Below the pieces are notes generated by a model. The model had not been told where the DNA came from. It searched no databases and worked only from the letters and a program-made list of their open reading frames with translations. Below are positions 1 to 7,879 of a stretch of 64,000 nucleotides of DNA, in pieces. How positions within the stretch are numbered: position 1 is the first letter of the stretch; every line of letters starts with the position of its first letter. A program made the position numbers and the translations under genes. Source of the DNA: Chromobacterium piscinae (GTDB lineage: Bacteria > Pseudomonadota > Gammaproteobacteria > Burkholderiales > Chromobacteriaceae); contig NZ_JAJOHV010000020.1 of assembly GCF_021129175.1 (NCBI RefSeq), forward strand, positions 124,001 to 188,000, written 5' to 3'.

Positions 1-582
1 CCGGACGGCGAGCTGAAGTTCTACCCCGGCTCGCCGTGGTGCGCGGCCGATGTGATGCCGGAAAGCGACAAGCTGCGCCTGTTCGAATTGCACCCCAGCG
101 ACGCCCAGATTCTGCAGGAAAACTTCGCGGGCTCAGGCCGCCGGGTGCAGATCCAGCAGGCCAACGGCTTCGACGGCATCAAGGCCGTGCTGCCGCCGCC
201 GCCGCGCCGGGCGCTGGTGCTGATCGATCCGCCTTACGAGGACAAGCGCGACTACCACAACGTGGTCACCGGCTTGAAAGAAGGCCTGAAACGCTTCGCT
301 ACCGGTGTTTACGCGGTGTGGTATCCCTGCCTGCAGCGCGCGGAAATGAAAGAGATGATTCCCGAGCTGAAAAAGCTGCCCGCCAAGAGTTGGCTACGGG
401 CGGAGCTGCACGTGCAAGGCCCGTCAACCGACGGCTTCGGCATGCACGGCAGCGGCATGTTCATCCTCAACGCGCCATGGACGCTGCCGCAAACCCTGAA
501 CGAAACGCTGCCCTACCTGGTGCAGCACCTGGGCCTCGATGCCAAGGCCAGCTTCATTCTGGAAACCGGCGGCGATCTGTAA
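1..582 (+). CDS. rlmJ: 23S rRNA (adenine-N6)-methyltransferase RlmJ, 5' truncated by window edge
   Basis: Partial gene whose reading frame is open from base 1; the last 193 codons are present. The RlmJ family N6-methylates A2030 of 23S rRNA using S-adenosylmethionine. Visible family marks are YPGSP near the start of the visible part, the catalytic DPPYE motif (about 77-81 of the visible protein), a WYP motif and a GMHGSGMFILNAPW segment near the C-terminus. The N-terminal SAM-binding part lies outside the window. An in-frame ATG at base 52 is internal, because family sequence continues upstream of it. A strong intrinsic terminator follows 24 bases after the stop. Confidence 0.9.
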   Translation, partial: PDGELKFYPGSPWCAADVMPESDKLRLFELHPSDAQILQENFAGSGRRVQIQQANGFDGIKAVLPPPPRRALVLIDPPYEDKRDYHNVVTGLKEGLKRFATGVYAVWYPCLQRAEMKEMIPELKKLPAKSWLRAELHVQGPSTDGFGMHGSGMFILNAPWTLPQTLNETLPYLVQHLGLDAKASFILETGGDL

Positions 583-605
583 AGCTTCCCCCTCCGTGCA
601 ACGAC

Positions 606-630
606 AAGCGCCCTCCCCGGCGCTTTTTTT
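606..630 (+). terminator. Intrinsic terminator after rlmJ
   Basis: AAGCGCC (606-612) pairs with GGCGCTT (619-625) around a six-base loop, followed by a run of T to base 630. The remaining bases to 898 (about 270) are AT-rich and hold no gene; they probably contain the promoter of the nitroreductase gene. Confidence 0.85.
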
Positions 631-898
631 ACGTGCATCGCCGGATGCATGCCTGCCTGGCATTACTCCGCGAATATTACTCCATATAAAGTATCTTTAT
701 TTGAAATAAAACTACATGACAAATGGCTTTTAAAATGCATAATGCCAATTGCATTTCAGTGAAAGCCGCTGCCATGATGTTCGTCAAAGACGGCGGAATC
801 GTCTGTTTGCCGATTGCGCTGCGGCATGGAAAACCGCGCCGCCACCTAAACCGCCGGTTCGAGCCCCGGCAACGCTACGCCCACCCAGAGGAGCCGTC

Positions 899-1588
899 AT
901 GAGCAGATTGCCGTTCAACCAGGGCCAGCCGGCCTTCATCCCGCTGAGCACCTTCCAACGCTACCCGGAAGCGGAGATGGTGGAGCGCTCCCGCGCCTTC
1001 TACGCCGACATCCGCCGCCGCAAGACGGTGCGCGAATTCACCAGCCAGCCCGTCCCGCGCGAAGTGATCGAGAACGCGCTGCGCGCCGCCGGCACCGCGC
1101 CGTCCGGCGCCAACCACCAGCCCTGGCATTTCGCCGTCGTCAGCGACCCGGAATTGAAACGGAAAATACGGGAAGGCGCGGAAACAGAGGAGCGCGAATT
1201 CTATACACACAGGGCCCCGCAGGAATGGAAGGACGCGCTGGCGCCGCTGGGCACGGATTCCGACAAGCCTTTCCTGGAAACCGCGCCGTACCTGATCGCC
1301 ATCTTCGGCCAGAAAAAGACCGTGCTGGACGACGGCAGCGAGATCAAGAACTACTATGTGCCGGAGTCCATCTCCATCGCCGCCGGCTTCCTGATCGCGG
1401 CGCTGCACCACGCCGGCCTCGCCACCCTCACCCATACGCCCAGCCCGATGAACTTCCTCAATCAGTTACTGGACCGCCCCTCGCATGAGAAGCCCTACAT
1501 CCTGCTAGTAGTCGGCTATCCGGCGGACGATTGCATGGTGCCCAATATCGGCAAGAAGTCTCTGGAGGAAATCGCCAGCTTCTACTGA
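899..1588 (+). CDS. Nitroreductase-family flavoprotein (iodotyrosine deiodinase-like)
   Basis: A 229-residue FMN-dependent oxidoreductase of the nitroreductase fold. The FMN-phosphate motif RRRKTVREF is near residues 38-46, and [12 protein letters not shown] (about 66-77) is the segment typical of the iodotyrosine-deiodinase/BluB-like branch, so reductive chemistry on an aromatic or halogenated substrate is likelier than classic nitro reduction. The C-terminal GYP...D..VP...KK.LEEI pattern also fits this branch. The frame is open further upstream, but the ATG at 899 was chosen because GAGGAG lies eight bases before it and family similarity begins there. The gene stands alone behind the rlmJ terminator and ahead of tdk. 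The substrate is not inferable from sequence. Confidence 0.85.
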   Translation: MSRLPFNQGQPAFIPLSTFQRYPEAEMVERSRAFYADIRRRKTVREFTSQPVPREVIENALRAAGTAPSGANHQPWHFAVVSDPELKRKIREGAETEEREFYTHRAPQEWKDALAPLGTDSDKPFLETAPYLIAIFGQKKTVLDDGSEIKNYYVPESISIAAGFLIAALHHAGLATLTHTPSPMNFLNQLLDRPSHEKPYILLVVGYPADDCMVPNIGKKSLEEIASFY

Positions 1589-1644
1589 GCGCGCCGGCCA
1601 TGGTATGCTGCGCGCCCCGGCAACGTTCCCCCGCGCCCAGCACC

Positions 1645-2199
1645 ATGGCCAAACTGTTTTTCCGATACGCCGCGATGAACAGCGGCAAGAGCACCCAGCT
1701 GCTGCAGATCGCCAACAACTACGAATCGATGGATAAAAAGGTGGCCTTGTACACCAGCGCCATCGACGACCGCTACGGCGTGGGCATGATCACCTCGCGG
1801 CTCAACATCCAGCGCGAATCCAACACCTTCGACGCCGGTTTCGATTTCCTGGCTCACGATTACGGCGACACCGCCTGCGTCCTGATCGACGAAGCGCAGT
1901 TCATGACGCCGGAGCAGGCGCAGCAGCTGCACCGCCTCGCCCACTCCCGCAACATTCCGGTGATCTGCTTCGGCCTGCGCACCGACTTCCAGGGCCATCC
2001 CTTCCCTGGCTCGGCCTGGCTGCTGTCGCTGGCCGACGATGTGGAAGAAATCAAGACCATCTGCCACTGCGGCCGCAAAGCGACGATGCATATCCGCATC
2101 GACGGCGCCGGCAAACGGGTGAAGGAAGGCCCGCAAGTGGAAATCGGCGGCGAGGCGCGTTACCGCGCCGTGTGCGGCCGTTGCTTCCACAAGGACTAA
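1645..2199 (+). CDS. tdk: Thymidine kinase, type II
   Basis: Salvage enzyme phosphorylating thymidine to dTMP with ATP; cytoplasmic, 184 residues, a normal length for the family. The P-loop is AAMNSGKST near residues 8-16, Walker B is LIDEAQF with the catalytic glutamate, the lasso region contains FGLRTDFQGHPFPGS, and four cysteines (CHC and CGRC) form the structural zinc site. Start chosen at the ATG where the family pattern MAKLFF begins; the Shine-Dalgarno sequence is weak. An intrinsic terminator lies 23 bases beyond the stop. The short distance to the nitroreductase stop (56 bases) makes co-transcription possible. Confidence 0.93.
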   Translation: MAKLFFRYAAMNSGKSTQLLQIANNYESMDKKVALYTSAIDDRYGVGMITSRLNIQRESNTFDAGFDFLAHDYGDTACVLIDEAQFMTPEQAQQLHRLAHSRNIPVICFGLRTDFQGHPFPGSAWLLSLADDVEEIKTICHCGRKATMHIRIDGAGKRVKEGPQVEIGGEARYRAVCGRCFHKD

Positions 2200-2222
2200 G
2201 CCCACGCGGCAGTCAACATTCT

Positions 2223-2248
2223 CGGGCTGGCCAAGACCGGCCCGTTTT
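2223..2248 (+). terminator. Terminator of tdk
   Basis: CGGGCTGG (2223-2230) and CCGGCCCG (2237-2244) form an 8-bp stem with one G-U pair, followed by TTTT. It touches the end of the convergent VOC gene. Confidence 0.7.
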
Positions 2249-2616
2249 CATTCCACCCGCACATAGGCCCGCAAGCGGTGGCCATCCGGGTCCAGCGCTA
2301 CGAAGGTGCGGCCAAAGTCCATGTCCGTGATGGGTTGCAGAATGCGCAGCCCCTGCGCGCGCCAATCGGCGAGGCAGGCATCCAGCGCCGCGAAATCCTC
2401 AATCTGAACCACCAACTCGCCGCCGCCGCCCAAAACATCCGAGGCCGGCTCGACAGTATGGCGCGACCACAAGCCCAGCCGCATGCCAGAGGCGAACTTG
2501 AACATCGCGAAGGTGGGCGATTGCTCGATAGGCTGCAGATCGAACAGCCGGGAATAGAAACGGGCGCTTTGTTCCGGCTGATCCACATACAGAATGACGA
2601 AGTTGGGGTGTTTCAT
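2248..2616 (-). CDS. VOC-superfamily (glyoxalase/bleomycin-resistance-like) protein
   Basis: A 122-residue single-domain vicinal-oxygen-chelate protein. The beta-alpha-beta-beta-beta pattern is recognisable: NFVILYVDQPEQSARFYSRLF at the N-terminus, GLWSRH mid-protein and the final strand FVALDPDGHRLRAYV. A related member would be a metal-dependent lyase, dioxygenase or drug-binding protein; the exact substrate cannot be read. Start is the ATG at 2616, preceded by AAGGAG; a longer frame upstream lacks family sequence. The operator-like direct repeat at 2676-2700, shared with the DJ-1 gene at 5573, lies 59 bases upstream, so control by the WYL regulator at 6153-6845 is proposed. Both genes belong to families often linked to reactive-carbonyl stress. 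Confidence 0.85.
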   Translation of the reverse strand: MKHPNFVILYVDQPEQSARFYSRLFDLQPIEQSPTFAMFKFASGMRLGLWSRHTVEPASDVLGGGGELVVQIEDFAALDACLADWRAQGLRILQPITDMDFGRTFVALDPDGHRLRAYVRVE

Positions 2617-2675
2617 GGCTGTTCTCCTTGGGTGAGCGCCGAAATCGCTTCGGCATGCAGTCATGCTAAGCCAAC

Positions 2676-2700
2676 TTACTGTCAGTTTTTGTCAGTAGTC
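2676..2700. promoter_or_regulatory. Direct-repeat operator, copy 1
   Basis: Two TGTCAGT copies at 2680-2686 and 2690-2696, exactly one helical turn apart (minus strand: ACTGACA-N3-ACTGACA). A near-identical 20-bp block lies at 5476-5495 upstream of the DJ-1 gene. It sits between the leftward VOC gene and the rightward small ORF/tautomerase genes, so it could control both directions. Confidence 0.65.
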
Positions 2701-2714
2701 ACTTCATCGCCAAT

Positions 2715-2909
2715 ATGACAATATGCTTTTCAAACCGCATCATCTGCCACCGCGATAACCATGCTGCCCCAATTCCGCCAGCCATCGCCCCAGAGACCTC
2801 CCGCCAAAGCCATGCTTGGCGTAAAGTCGCCAAGCTGGCCGGCGTCAACAAGGATGGCTCAACCGAATATTTCTACGCCATCGACCTGAACACCAAACCC
2901 GAGGACTGA
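2715..2909 (+). CDS. Small hypothetical protein, uncertain
   Basis: A 64-codon frame ending two bases before the tautomerase ATG. The second half (HAWRKVAKLAGVNKDGSTEY) looks like ordinary protein, while the first half is rich in Cys, His and Pro and may be untranslated; no good ribosome-binding site precedes the ATG. It could be a small co-translated protein or the remnant of a larger one. No family recognised. It begins 15 bases after the direct-repeat operator. Confidence 0.3.
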   Translation: MTICFSNRIICHRDNHAAPIPPAIAPETSRQSHAWRKVAKLAGVNKDGSTEYFYAIDLNTKPED

Positions 2910-2911
2910 AT

Positions 2912-3112
2912 ATGCCTTACGTCAATGTGCAGATCACCGTCGGCGCTACACGTGAACAGAAAACCGCGCTGGTGAAAGACATCACCGATTCGCTGGTCCG
3001 CCATCTGGGCAAGAAGCCCGAGCTCACCCACATCGTGATCCAAGAGATCGCGGAAGAAGATTGGGGTTACGCCGGCCAGTTGACCGACGATTGGAAACGC
3101 AACCAGAGTTGA
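2912..3112 (+). CDS. 4-oxalocrotonate tautomerase-family protein
   Basis: A 66-residue protein of the 4-OT superfamily, which uses the N-terminal proline (exposed after Met removal) as general base for keto-enol tautomerisation and assembles as hexamers. It begins Met-Pro-Tyr-Val-Asn-Val, has a conserved turn GATREQK and helix LVKDITDSL, and ends with an EEDWGYAG segment. GAGG lies eight bases before the ATG. It is probably co-transcribed with the alpha/beta hydrolase 32 bases downstream; this pairing is reminiscent of small catabolic cassettes, but the substrate is unknown. Confidence 0.88.
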   Translation: MPYVNVQITVGATREQKTALVKDITDSLVRHLGKKPELTHIVIQEIAEEDWGYAGQLTDDWKRNQS

Positions 3113-3144
3113 GCCCCTCCGGCGCTTGGCCAAAGGAAGTCCGC

Positions 3145-3906
3145 ATGCGGCATCATCACCGCCAAATAACAGGCGATACGACGCAACCCAGCCTGGTCTT
3201 CCTGCATGAGGGACTGGGCTGCGACGCAATGTGGGGAAGCTTCCCCGACCAGCTGTGCGAGGCGACCGGCCTCGCCGGCCTGGTCTACGACCGCCAAGGC
3301 TATGGCCGGTCCGCGCCATTGGATCGCCCGCGCACCGTCCACTACCTCCATGAATACGCATTGAACGAGCTGCCATCCGTATTGGAGGCGTTGCTGCCGG
3401 GGCGGGATTACATTCTGATCGGCCACTCCGACGGCGGCAGCATCGCACTGCTGCATGCAGCCGAACAGAGTCCAAGGCTCAAGGCCGTCGTCACCCTGGC
3501 CGCCCATGTCTTCGTCGAGAACGTCACGCTTGCCGGCATCCGACGAGCTCGGGAAGCCTGGAATGCCGGCAAACTGGCCGGTTTGGCCCGATTTCACGGC
3601 GACAAAACGGGAACGCTGTTTCATGCCTGGGCCGACGCCTGGCTCAGCCCGGGTTTCGTCCACTGGAACATCGAATACGCGCTGCCCTCGATATCTTGCC
3701 CGACGCTGGCCTTGCAGGGCGAGCATGACCAGTACGGCAGCGCGGCTCAGCTTGACGCCATTGCCGGCAAAACGCAGAACGGCCGCCAGCTGACGCTGCC
3801 GAACTGCGGCCACAGCCCGCACCTGGAAGCGCCGCAAGCCACGCGGGACGCAATCGCCGGCTTCATCGCCGAGCATTGCCGCCATCGATCCGCATCTCAA
3901 AGGTAA
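3145..3906 (+). CDS. Alpha/beta hydrolase
   Basis: A 253-residue alpha/beta-fold hydrolase. The oxyanion-hole segment FLHEGLG is near residues 19-25, the nucleophile elbow is GHSDGG (Ser about 94), the acid is the aspartate of GEHDQYG (about 195) and the catalytic histidine is in NCGHSPHLE (about 222). The HSDGG elbow is common in small esterases and C-C hydrolases. ATG 3145 has AAAGGA nine bases upstream; the longer frame starting at 3061 overlaps the tautomerase and has no ribosome-binding site. It sits in an apparent tautomerase-hydrolase-acetyltransferase run with short gaps. Confidence 0.88.
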   Translation: MRHHHRQITGDTTQPSLVFLHEGLGCDAMWGSFPDQLCEATGLAGLVYDRQGYGRSAPLDRPRTVHYLHEYALNELPSVLEALLPGRDYILIGHSDGGSIALLHAAEQSPRLKAVVTLAAHVFVENVTLAGIRRAREAWNAGKLAGLARFHGDKTGTLFHAWADAWLSPGFVHWNIEYALPSISCPTLALQGEHDQYGSAAQLDAIAGKTQNGRQLTLPNCGHSPHLEAPQATRDAIAGFIAEHCRHRSASQR

Positions 3907-3910
3907 AACC

Positions 3911-4430
3911 ATGTTGTTCACCGAAATGCCCGTGCTGGACCACCCTGATGCCATCCTGCGCCCGCTGTATCCGGATGATGTCCTGGCCTGGTACGACTAC
4001 CTGACCCTGCCGCAGGTGTTCGAGCACACCAGCTGGAACGTGCAGGCCCAATCCGAGCTGGAGCACTATGCCTGGCCGCCGGAACAATTCACCGAGGCCA
4101 GCGCGCTGCGCCAGACGCGACAACGATCGCCTGCTCGGGACCATCGGCTTTCATACCGTTGCCTCGGTCAATGCCAGCGCGGAAATGGCGTATGATCTGT
4201 CCCCCGCTGCCTGGGGCCGCGGCATCGCCACAGCCGCTTGCGCCAGCCTGCTGAAATGGGGACACAGCCAGATCGGCCTGGCCCGCGTCCAGGCGACGGC
4301 CCTGCCGGAAAACACGCGCTCCATCCGCGTGCTGGAACGTGTCGGCTTTCAGCGCGAAGGTTTGCTGCGCAGCTACCGCAAGGTGCGCGGCCCCTCGCGC
4401 GATTTTTGGATGTACAGCCATATCGGATAG
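3911..4430 (+). pseudogene. RimJ/RimL-type GNAT acetyltransferase, frameshifted
   Basis: The N-terminal half (MLFTEMPVLDHPDAILRPLY onward) reads from 3911 in one frame to about base 4110; the acetyl-CoA-binding half (DRLLGTIGFHTV, then SPAAWGRGIATAA and ENTRSIRVLERVGFQREG) continues in the next frame to 4430. Joined, they give a full GNAT of about 173 residues, so a single small indel near 4110-4120 (a GCGCTGCGCC stretch) has broken the gene. It has a good ribosome-binding site (AAGG) and lies five bases after the hydrolase stop. A sequencing error cannot be excluded. Confidence 0.8.
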
Positions 4431-4439
4431 GAAGAAACG

Positions 4440-4865
4440 ATGATCCAACTCGCCCGGCAAGATCAGGACATAGAGCATTGCTTCGCCGTGATGCGGCAAC
4501 TGCGGCCGCATCTGCAGGCTGACGCTTTCGTCGCAACCGTGCGCGCCCAAATGGCCGAAGGCTATCAACTGGCCTACCTGCGGGACGGCGACGCCGTCGC
4601 CTGCGTGGCCGGTTTTCGCCTTCAACGCACGCTCATCGCCGGCAAGAGCTTGTATATCGACGACCTCGCCACCGATGAAACCATACGTTCACGCGGCCAC
4701 GGCGCGGCAATGATGGATTGGCTGCGCCAGCTGGCCGTGGCCGAAGGCTGCGGCGAAATCCACCTGGACTCCGGCGTGCAGCGCCACCGCGCCCACCGTT
4801 TCTACCTGAACCGCAATATGGACATCGTCGCTCATCATTTCTCTGAATTGCTCAAACATGACTGA
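4440..4865 (+). CDS. GNAT-family N-acetyltransferase
   Basis: A 141-residue acetyl-CoA-dependent N-acetyltransferase. The core is visible: strand 4 with LYIDDLATDETIRSRGHGAA, which carries the pyrophosphate-binding R/Q-x-x-G-x-G/A-like motif RSRGHGAAM, followed by an alpha helix and the terminal HRFYLNRNMDI motif. The ATG at 4440 has GGAAG upstream and lies ten bases after the broken acetyltransferase; its stop overlaps the start of the GrpB gene by eight bases, so the two are translationally coupled. Substrate unknown. Confidence 0.87.
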   Translation: MIQLARQDQDIEHCFAVMRQLRPHLQADAFVATVRAQMAEGYQLAYLRDGDAVACVAGFRLQRTLIAGKSLYIDDLATDETIRSRGHGAAMMDWLRQLAVAEGCGEIHLDSGVQRHRAHRFYLNRNMDIVAHHFSELLKHD

Positions 4866-5421
4866 AACGGTGACCATCATCCCGCATCAAGCCCGCTGGA
4901 CCAACGAGTTCGAAGCCGTCGCTGCGCGGCTGGGCGCTGCGCTGGGCAGCCTGGCCCTGCGCATCGACCACATCGGTTCCACCTCGGTGCCCGGTCTGGC
5001 AGCAAAGGATGTGATCGACGTTCAGATCACGGTGGCGGAACTAGACGAGAACGTGCTCCGAAGCCTGAGCGACGCCGGCTTTGCCCTCAAACCATTCAAC
5101 CGCGATCACTTGCCGCCCGGATTCGACGATGTCGGCGAGCCATGGCGCAAGTTCTTCTTCCGCGAGCAGGAGGGCGAACGCCGCGCCCACATCCATGTGC
5201 GACGGGTGGGCGCGGCCAATCAGCGCTACGCCCTGCTGTTCCGCGACTATTTGCGCGCCCATCCGGCCATGTCGGCAGCCTACGGCGAGCTAAAACAACG
5301 GCTGGCGGCCGGACTTGCCGATCCAGACAGTTATCCGGACGTGAAGGACCCCGCAGTGGACCTGATCTACCTCGCGGCCGAGCAATGGGCGGCTCAGACC
5401 GGCTGGCAACCAGCCGCATAG
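4858..5421 (+). CDS. GrpB/UPF0157 nucleotidyltransferase-fold protein
   Basis: A 187-residue protein of the GrpB family (nucleotidyltransferase fold; biochemical role not established). Diagnostic segments are RIDHIGSTSVPGLAAKDVID near residues 36-55, an aspartate-containing VIDVQITV strand, RRAHIHVRR and a C-terminal FRDYLRAHP...Y..LK helix. The start overlaps the preceding acetyltransferase gene by eight bases. The GNAT-GrpB pairing suggests small-molecule modification, but no substrate can be named. Confidence 0.85.
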   Translation: MTETVTIIPHQARWTNEFEAVAARLGAALGSLALRIDHIGSTSVPGLAAKDVIDVQITVAELDENVLRSLSDAGFALKPFNRDHLPPGFDDVGEPWRKFFFREQEGERRAHIHVRRVGAANQRYALLFRDYLRAHPAMSAAYGELKQRLAAGLADPDSYPDVKDPAVDLIYLAAEQWAAQTGWQPAA

Positions 5422-5473
5422 CCTGAAAATGCCCGCGCAGCCGCCATTCCGGGGCTGCCAGCCGGGCGGAAAA

Positions 5474-5497
5474 GACTACTGACAGAAACTGGCAGCG
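5474..5497. promoter_or_regulatory. Direct-repeat operator, copy 2
   Basis: CTACTGACAGAAACTGGCAG at 5476-5495 matches the minus-strand sequence of the operator at 2676-2700 in 18 of 20 positions. The repeats ACTGACA (5478-5484) and ACTGGCA (5488-5494) are 10 bp apart. It lies 76 bases before the DJ-1 ATG, where a repressor or activator of that promoter would bind. Confidence 0.65.
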
Positions 5498-5572
5498 GCA
5501 TCGATTACCTTTGGGCCATCCGCAAGACCCGCTGGGTCCGGGATTCGTTTCCAAACTTACCAAGGCAATCCG

Positions 5573-6142
5573 ATGAAACGCGCCATCACCATCATCACCG
5601 ACAATTTTTCCGACTGGGAAACCGCGCTGATCAACTCCTCAGCCCGCGGCTATTACGGCTTCGACGTCAGCTTCGCCGCCCCCGGCGGCAAACCCGTCAT
5701 TTCCTCCAGCGGCCTGATGGTCACGCCCCATCTGGCGGTGGAGGCCATCCAGCTTGAGCGGCTGGACCTGCTAATCGTTTGCGGCGGCACCATCTGGCAA
5801 ACCGCGCAGGCGCCGAATATCACCGGCCTAGTCGCCGCCGCCCGGGCCCAAGGCGCCGTCGTCGCAGGGATTTGCGACGGCACCCGCGTCTTGGCGCAGG
5901 CCGGCGTGCTGAACCGCGTGCGCCACACTTCCAATTCTGCGGCGAACCTGGCGCTGCCCGGCTATGCCGGCGCCAGCCTCTACCAGGATGTGCCCCATGC
6001 CGTCGGAGACCAGGGCGTCGTCACAGCGCCGGGCACCGCCCCGGTCAGCTTCATGGCGGAAATCCTGGCGGCCCTGGGCATCGGCGGCGCCGATCTGGAC
6101 GCCTACCTCGCCCAGCACGCCGCCGAGCACGGCGGGCGCTGA
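5573..6142 (+). CDS. DJ-1/PfpI-family protein
   Basis: A 189-residue class I glutamine amidotransferase-like protein. The nucleophile elbow is GICDGT, with the cysteine near residue 100, and the conserved CGG loop (LIVCGGTIW) is near 64-72. Family members act as glyoxalases/deglycases, chaperones or amidases. The operator shared with the VOC gene suggests a role in reactive-carbonyl or related stress (inference). The gene is convergent with the WYL regulator, with ten bases between the stops. Confidence 0.88.
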   Translation: MKRAITIITDNFSDWETALINSSARGYYGFDVSFAAPGGKPVISSSGLMVTPHLAVEAIQLERLDLLIVCGGTIWQTAQAPNITGLVAAARAQGAVVAGICDGTRVLAQAGVLNRVRHTSNSAANLALPGYAGASLYQDVPHAVGDQGVVTAPGTAPVSFMAEILAALGIGGADLDAYLAQHAAEHGGR

Positions 6143-6152
6143 GCGCCTCGCG

Positions 6153-6845
6153 TCAAGCCGCGCCGACGGCGATACCCAGCTGCAGCCGCCATTCTTTCAG
6201 CAATGCCTGGCGGCGGCGCGGGTAGCGCTCGTCCAGGCTGTCGCACCGCCGTATCCTGTCGCAACGGAAATGGCGGAAGTCCTCGCGCAGCTCGCACCAG
6301 GCCGCCAGCACCTGGGTCTTCTCGAAGAAGCCCAGCGCGAACGGCCACACCACCCGCCGGCTGTCGCCGCCGTCCGCATCCCGATACAGCAGCTCCAGCT
6401 TGCTCTGGCGGCGGATGGCGTCGCGCAGCGCGCCCATGTCCACCGTGATGGCCGGCGCAGCGGCCGGCCCCACCAGCAGCGTCTCATCCTCCAGCCGCCG
6501 CCTCAGATCGTCCGGCAACACAGCCGCCACCTTGGCCAGCGCATTGCCGGCGGCGCGGCCGAGCCGGGAATCGGCCCGCTTCTCCACCCAGCGCATGCCT
6601 AGCACCAATGCCTCGATCTCCTCCTCGGCGAACATCAGAGGCGGCAGCAGGAAGCCCGGCCGCAGTTGATAGCCGATGCCCGCCTCGCCGGCGATGTCCG
6701 CCCCTTGCAGCTGCAGGCTGGCGATGTCGCGGTAGACGGTGCGCACGCTGACGCCCAGCTCCTCGGCCAGCGTCTGCGCCGTCACCGGGCAGCGATAGCG
6801 GCGCAGCGACTGCAGCAGTTCCAGCAGACGATCGGAACGCGCCAT
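6153..6845 (-). CDS. YafY-type WYL-domain transcriptional regulator
   Basis: A 230-residue regulator. The N-terminal winged helix-turn-helix (MARSDRLLELLQSLRRYRCP then TAQTLAEELGVSVRTVYRDI) is the HTH_11 type; the C-terminal half is a WYL-like ligand-sensing domain with LELLYRDADGG and AWCELREDFRHFRCDRI. The ATG lies only three bases after the map stop, so it is the last gene of a parD-like/map/WYL operon. It faces the DJ-1 gene. The direct-repeat sites before the DJ-1 and VOC genes are the best candidates for its binding sites: regulators of this class commonly control adjacent DJ-1 and glyoxalase-type genes. Whether it represses or activates cannot be read. Confidence 0.9.
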   Translation of the reverse strand: MARSDRLLELLQSLRRYRCPVTAQTLAEELGVSVRTVYRDIASLQLQGADIAGEAGIGYQLRPGFLLPPLMFAEEEIEALVLGMRWVEKRADSRLGRAAGNALAKVAAVLPDDLRRRLEDETLLVGPAAAPAITVDMGALRDAIRRQSKLELLYRDADGGDSRRVVWPFALGFFEKTQVLAAWCELREDFRHFRCDRIRRCDSLDERYPRRRQALLKEWRLQLGIAVGAA

Positions 6846-6848
6846 GGG

Positions 6849-7640
6849 TCAGGCGATCGCCGGATAGCCACCCAAGCCGTCCGGCCAGGGCGTCAGCACT
6901 TCGAAACCGTGATCGGTCACCGCCACCATGTGCTCCCATTGCGCCGACCACGAGCCATCCTGCGTCACCACGGTCCAGCCGTCGCCCAGCTGCCGGGTGC
7001 CGGCCTTGCCGGCGTTGATCATGGGCTCGATGGTGAAGACCATGCCCGGCCTCAGTTTCAGCCCCGCGCCGGGCTTGCCGTAATGCAGCACCTCCGGCTC
7101 CTCGTGGTAGACCCGGCCGATGCCATGGCCGCAATACTCGCGCACCACGCTGAAGCCGGCCGCTTCGGTGATGATTTGGATCGCGTGCCCCACATCGCCC
7201 AGCGTGGCGCCCGGGCGCACCGCGAGGATGCCGGCGCGGGTGGCGTCGTAGCAGGTTTCCACCAAGCGCCTGGCCTCCGCGCTCGGCTTACCCACATAGA
7301 ACATCCGGCTGCTGTCGCCATGCCAGCCGTTTTTGATCACCGCGACATCGATGTTGACGATGTCGCCGTCGCGCAGGATCTGCTTCTCCGATGGTATGCC
7401 ATGGCATACCACCTGGTTGACCGATGAGCAGATGGTCTTGGGATAGCCGTAATAGCCGACATTGGCCGGCTTGGCCTTCTGCACTTTGACGATGTATTCG
7501 TGGCAGCGCGCGTCCAGCTCCTCGGTGCTGACGCCGGGTTTCACGTGCTCGCCTATCATCGCCAGCAGTTCCGCCACCAGTTTGCCCGCCTCGCGCGCCT
7601 TGACCACCTCGGCCGGGGATTTGATCGTCACCTTGCTCAT
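6849..7640 (-). CDS. map: Methionine aminopeptidase, type I
   Basis: Removes the initiator methionine from nascent proteins; 263 residues, the normal type Ia length. All five metal ligands are present by alignment with E. coli Map: Asp98, Asp109, His172, Glu205 and Glu236, plus His80 in the S1' pocket. It should therefore be active. The ATG at 7640 overlaps the stop of the upstream parD-like gene (ATGA), so the two are translationally coupled. Housekeeping map is usually beside rpsB/tsf; a copy paired with a ParD-like protein is probably a second, accessory one, but the rest of the genome is not visible. Confidence 0.93.
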   Translation of the reverse strand: MSKVTIKSPAEVVKAREAGKLVAELLAMIGEHVKPGVSTEELDARCHEYIVKVQKAKPANVGYYGYPKTICSSVNQVVCHGIPSEKQILRDGDIVNIDVAVIKNGWHGDSSRMFYVGKPSAEARRLVETCYDATRAGILAVRPGATLGDVGHAIQIITEAAGFSVVREYCGHGIGRVYHEEPEVLHYGKPGAGLKLRPGMVFTIEPMINAGKAGTRQLGDGWTVVTQDGSWSAQWEHMVAVTDHGFEVLTPWPDGLGGYPAIA

Positions 7641-7861
7641 CTCGCCGCCTCCGCCTGTCGGCGCAGATCCAGGCCGCCGCCATCCTGCCCGGCCTGCAGC
7701 AGCAACTGGCAAATCTCGCTGTAACGCAAATCCGGATTCAGTTCGGCCAGCATGCCGATGCGCAGCCAGTGCTCGGCCTGGGAGTTGATCGAACGGCTCA
7801 GCGCCTCGCTCGCGGTGCGCAGATTGTCGTGCATCCGCTCTGAAATCTTGACGATGCCCAT
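7637..7861 (-). CDS. ParD-like antitoxin-family protein
   Basis: A 74-residue protein of the ParD-like family: MGIVKISERMHDNLRTAS followed by SRSINSQAEHWLRIGMLAE, a ribbon-helix-helix style N-terminal strand and two helices. Such proteins are predicted to be antitoxins or autoregulators. The partner here is not a ParE toxin but map, whose start overlaps the stop. AGGGG precedes the ATG. A perfect AT-rich inverted repeat lies 19 bases upstream and is the likely autoregulatory operator. Confidence 0.82.
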   Translation of the reverse strand: MGIVKISERMHDNLRTASEALSRSINSQAEHWLRIGMLAELNPDLRYSEICQLLLQAGQDGGGLDLRRQAEAAR

Positions 7862-7879
7862 GGTCGCCCCTAATAAACG

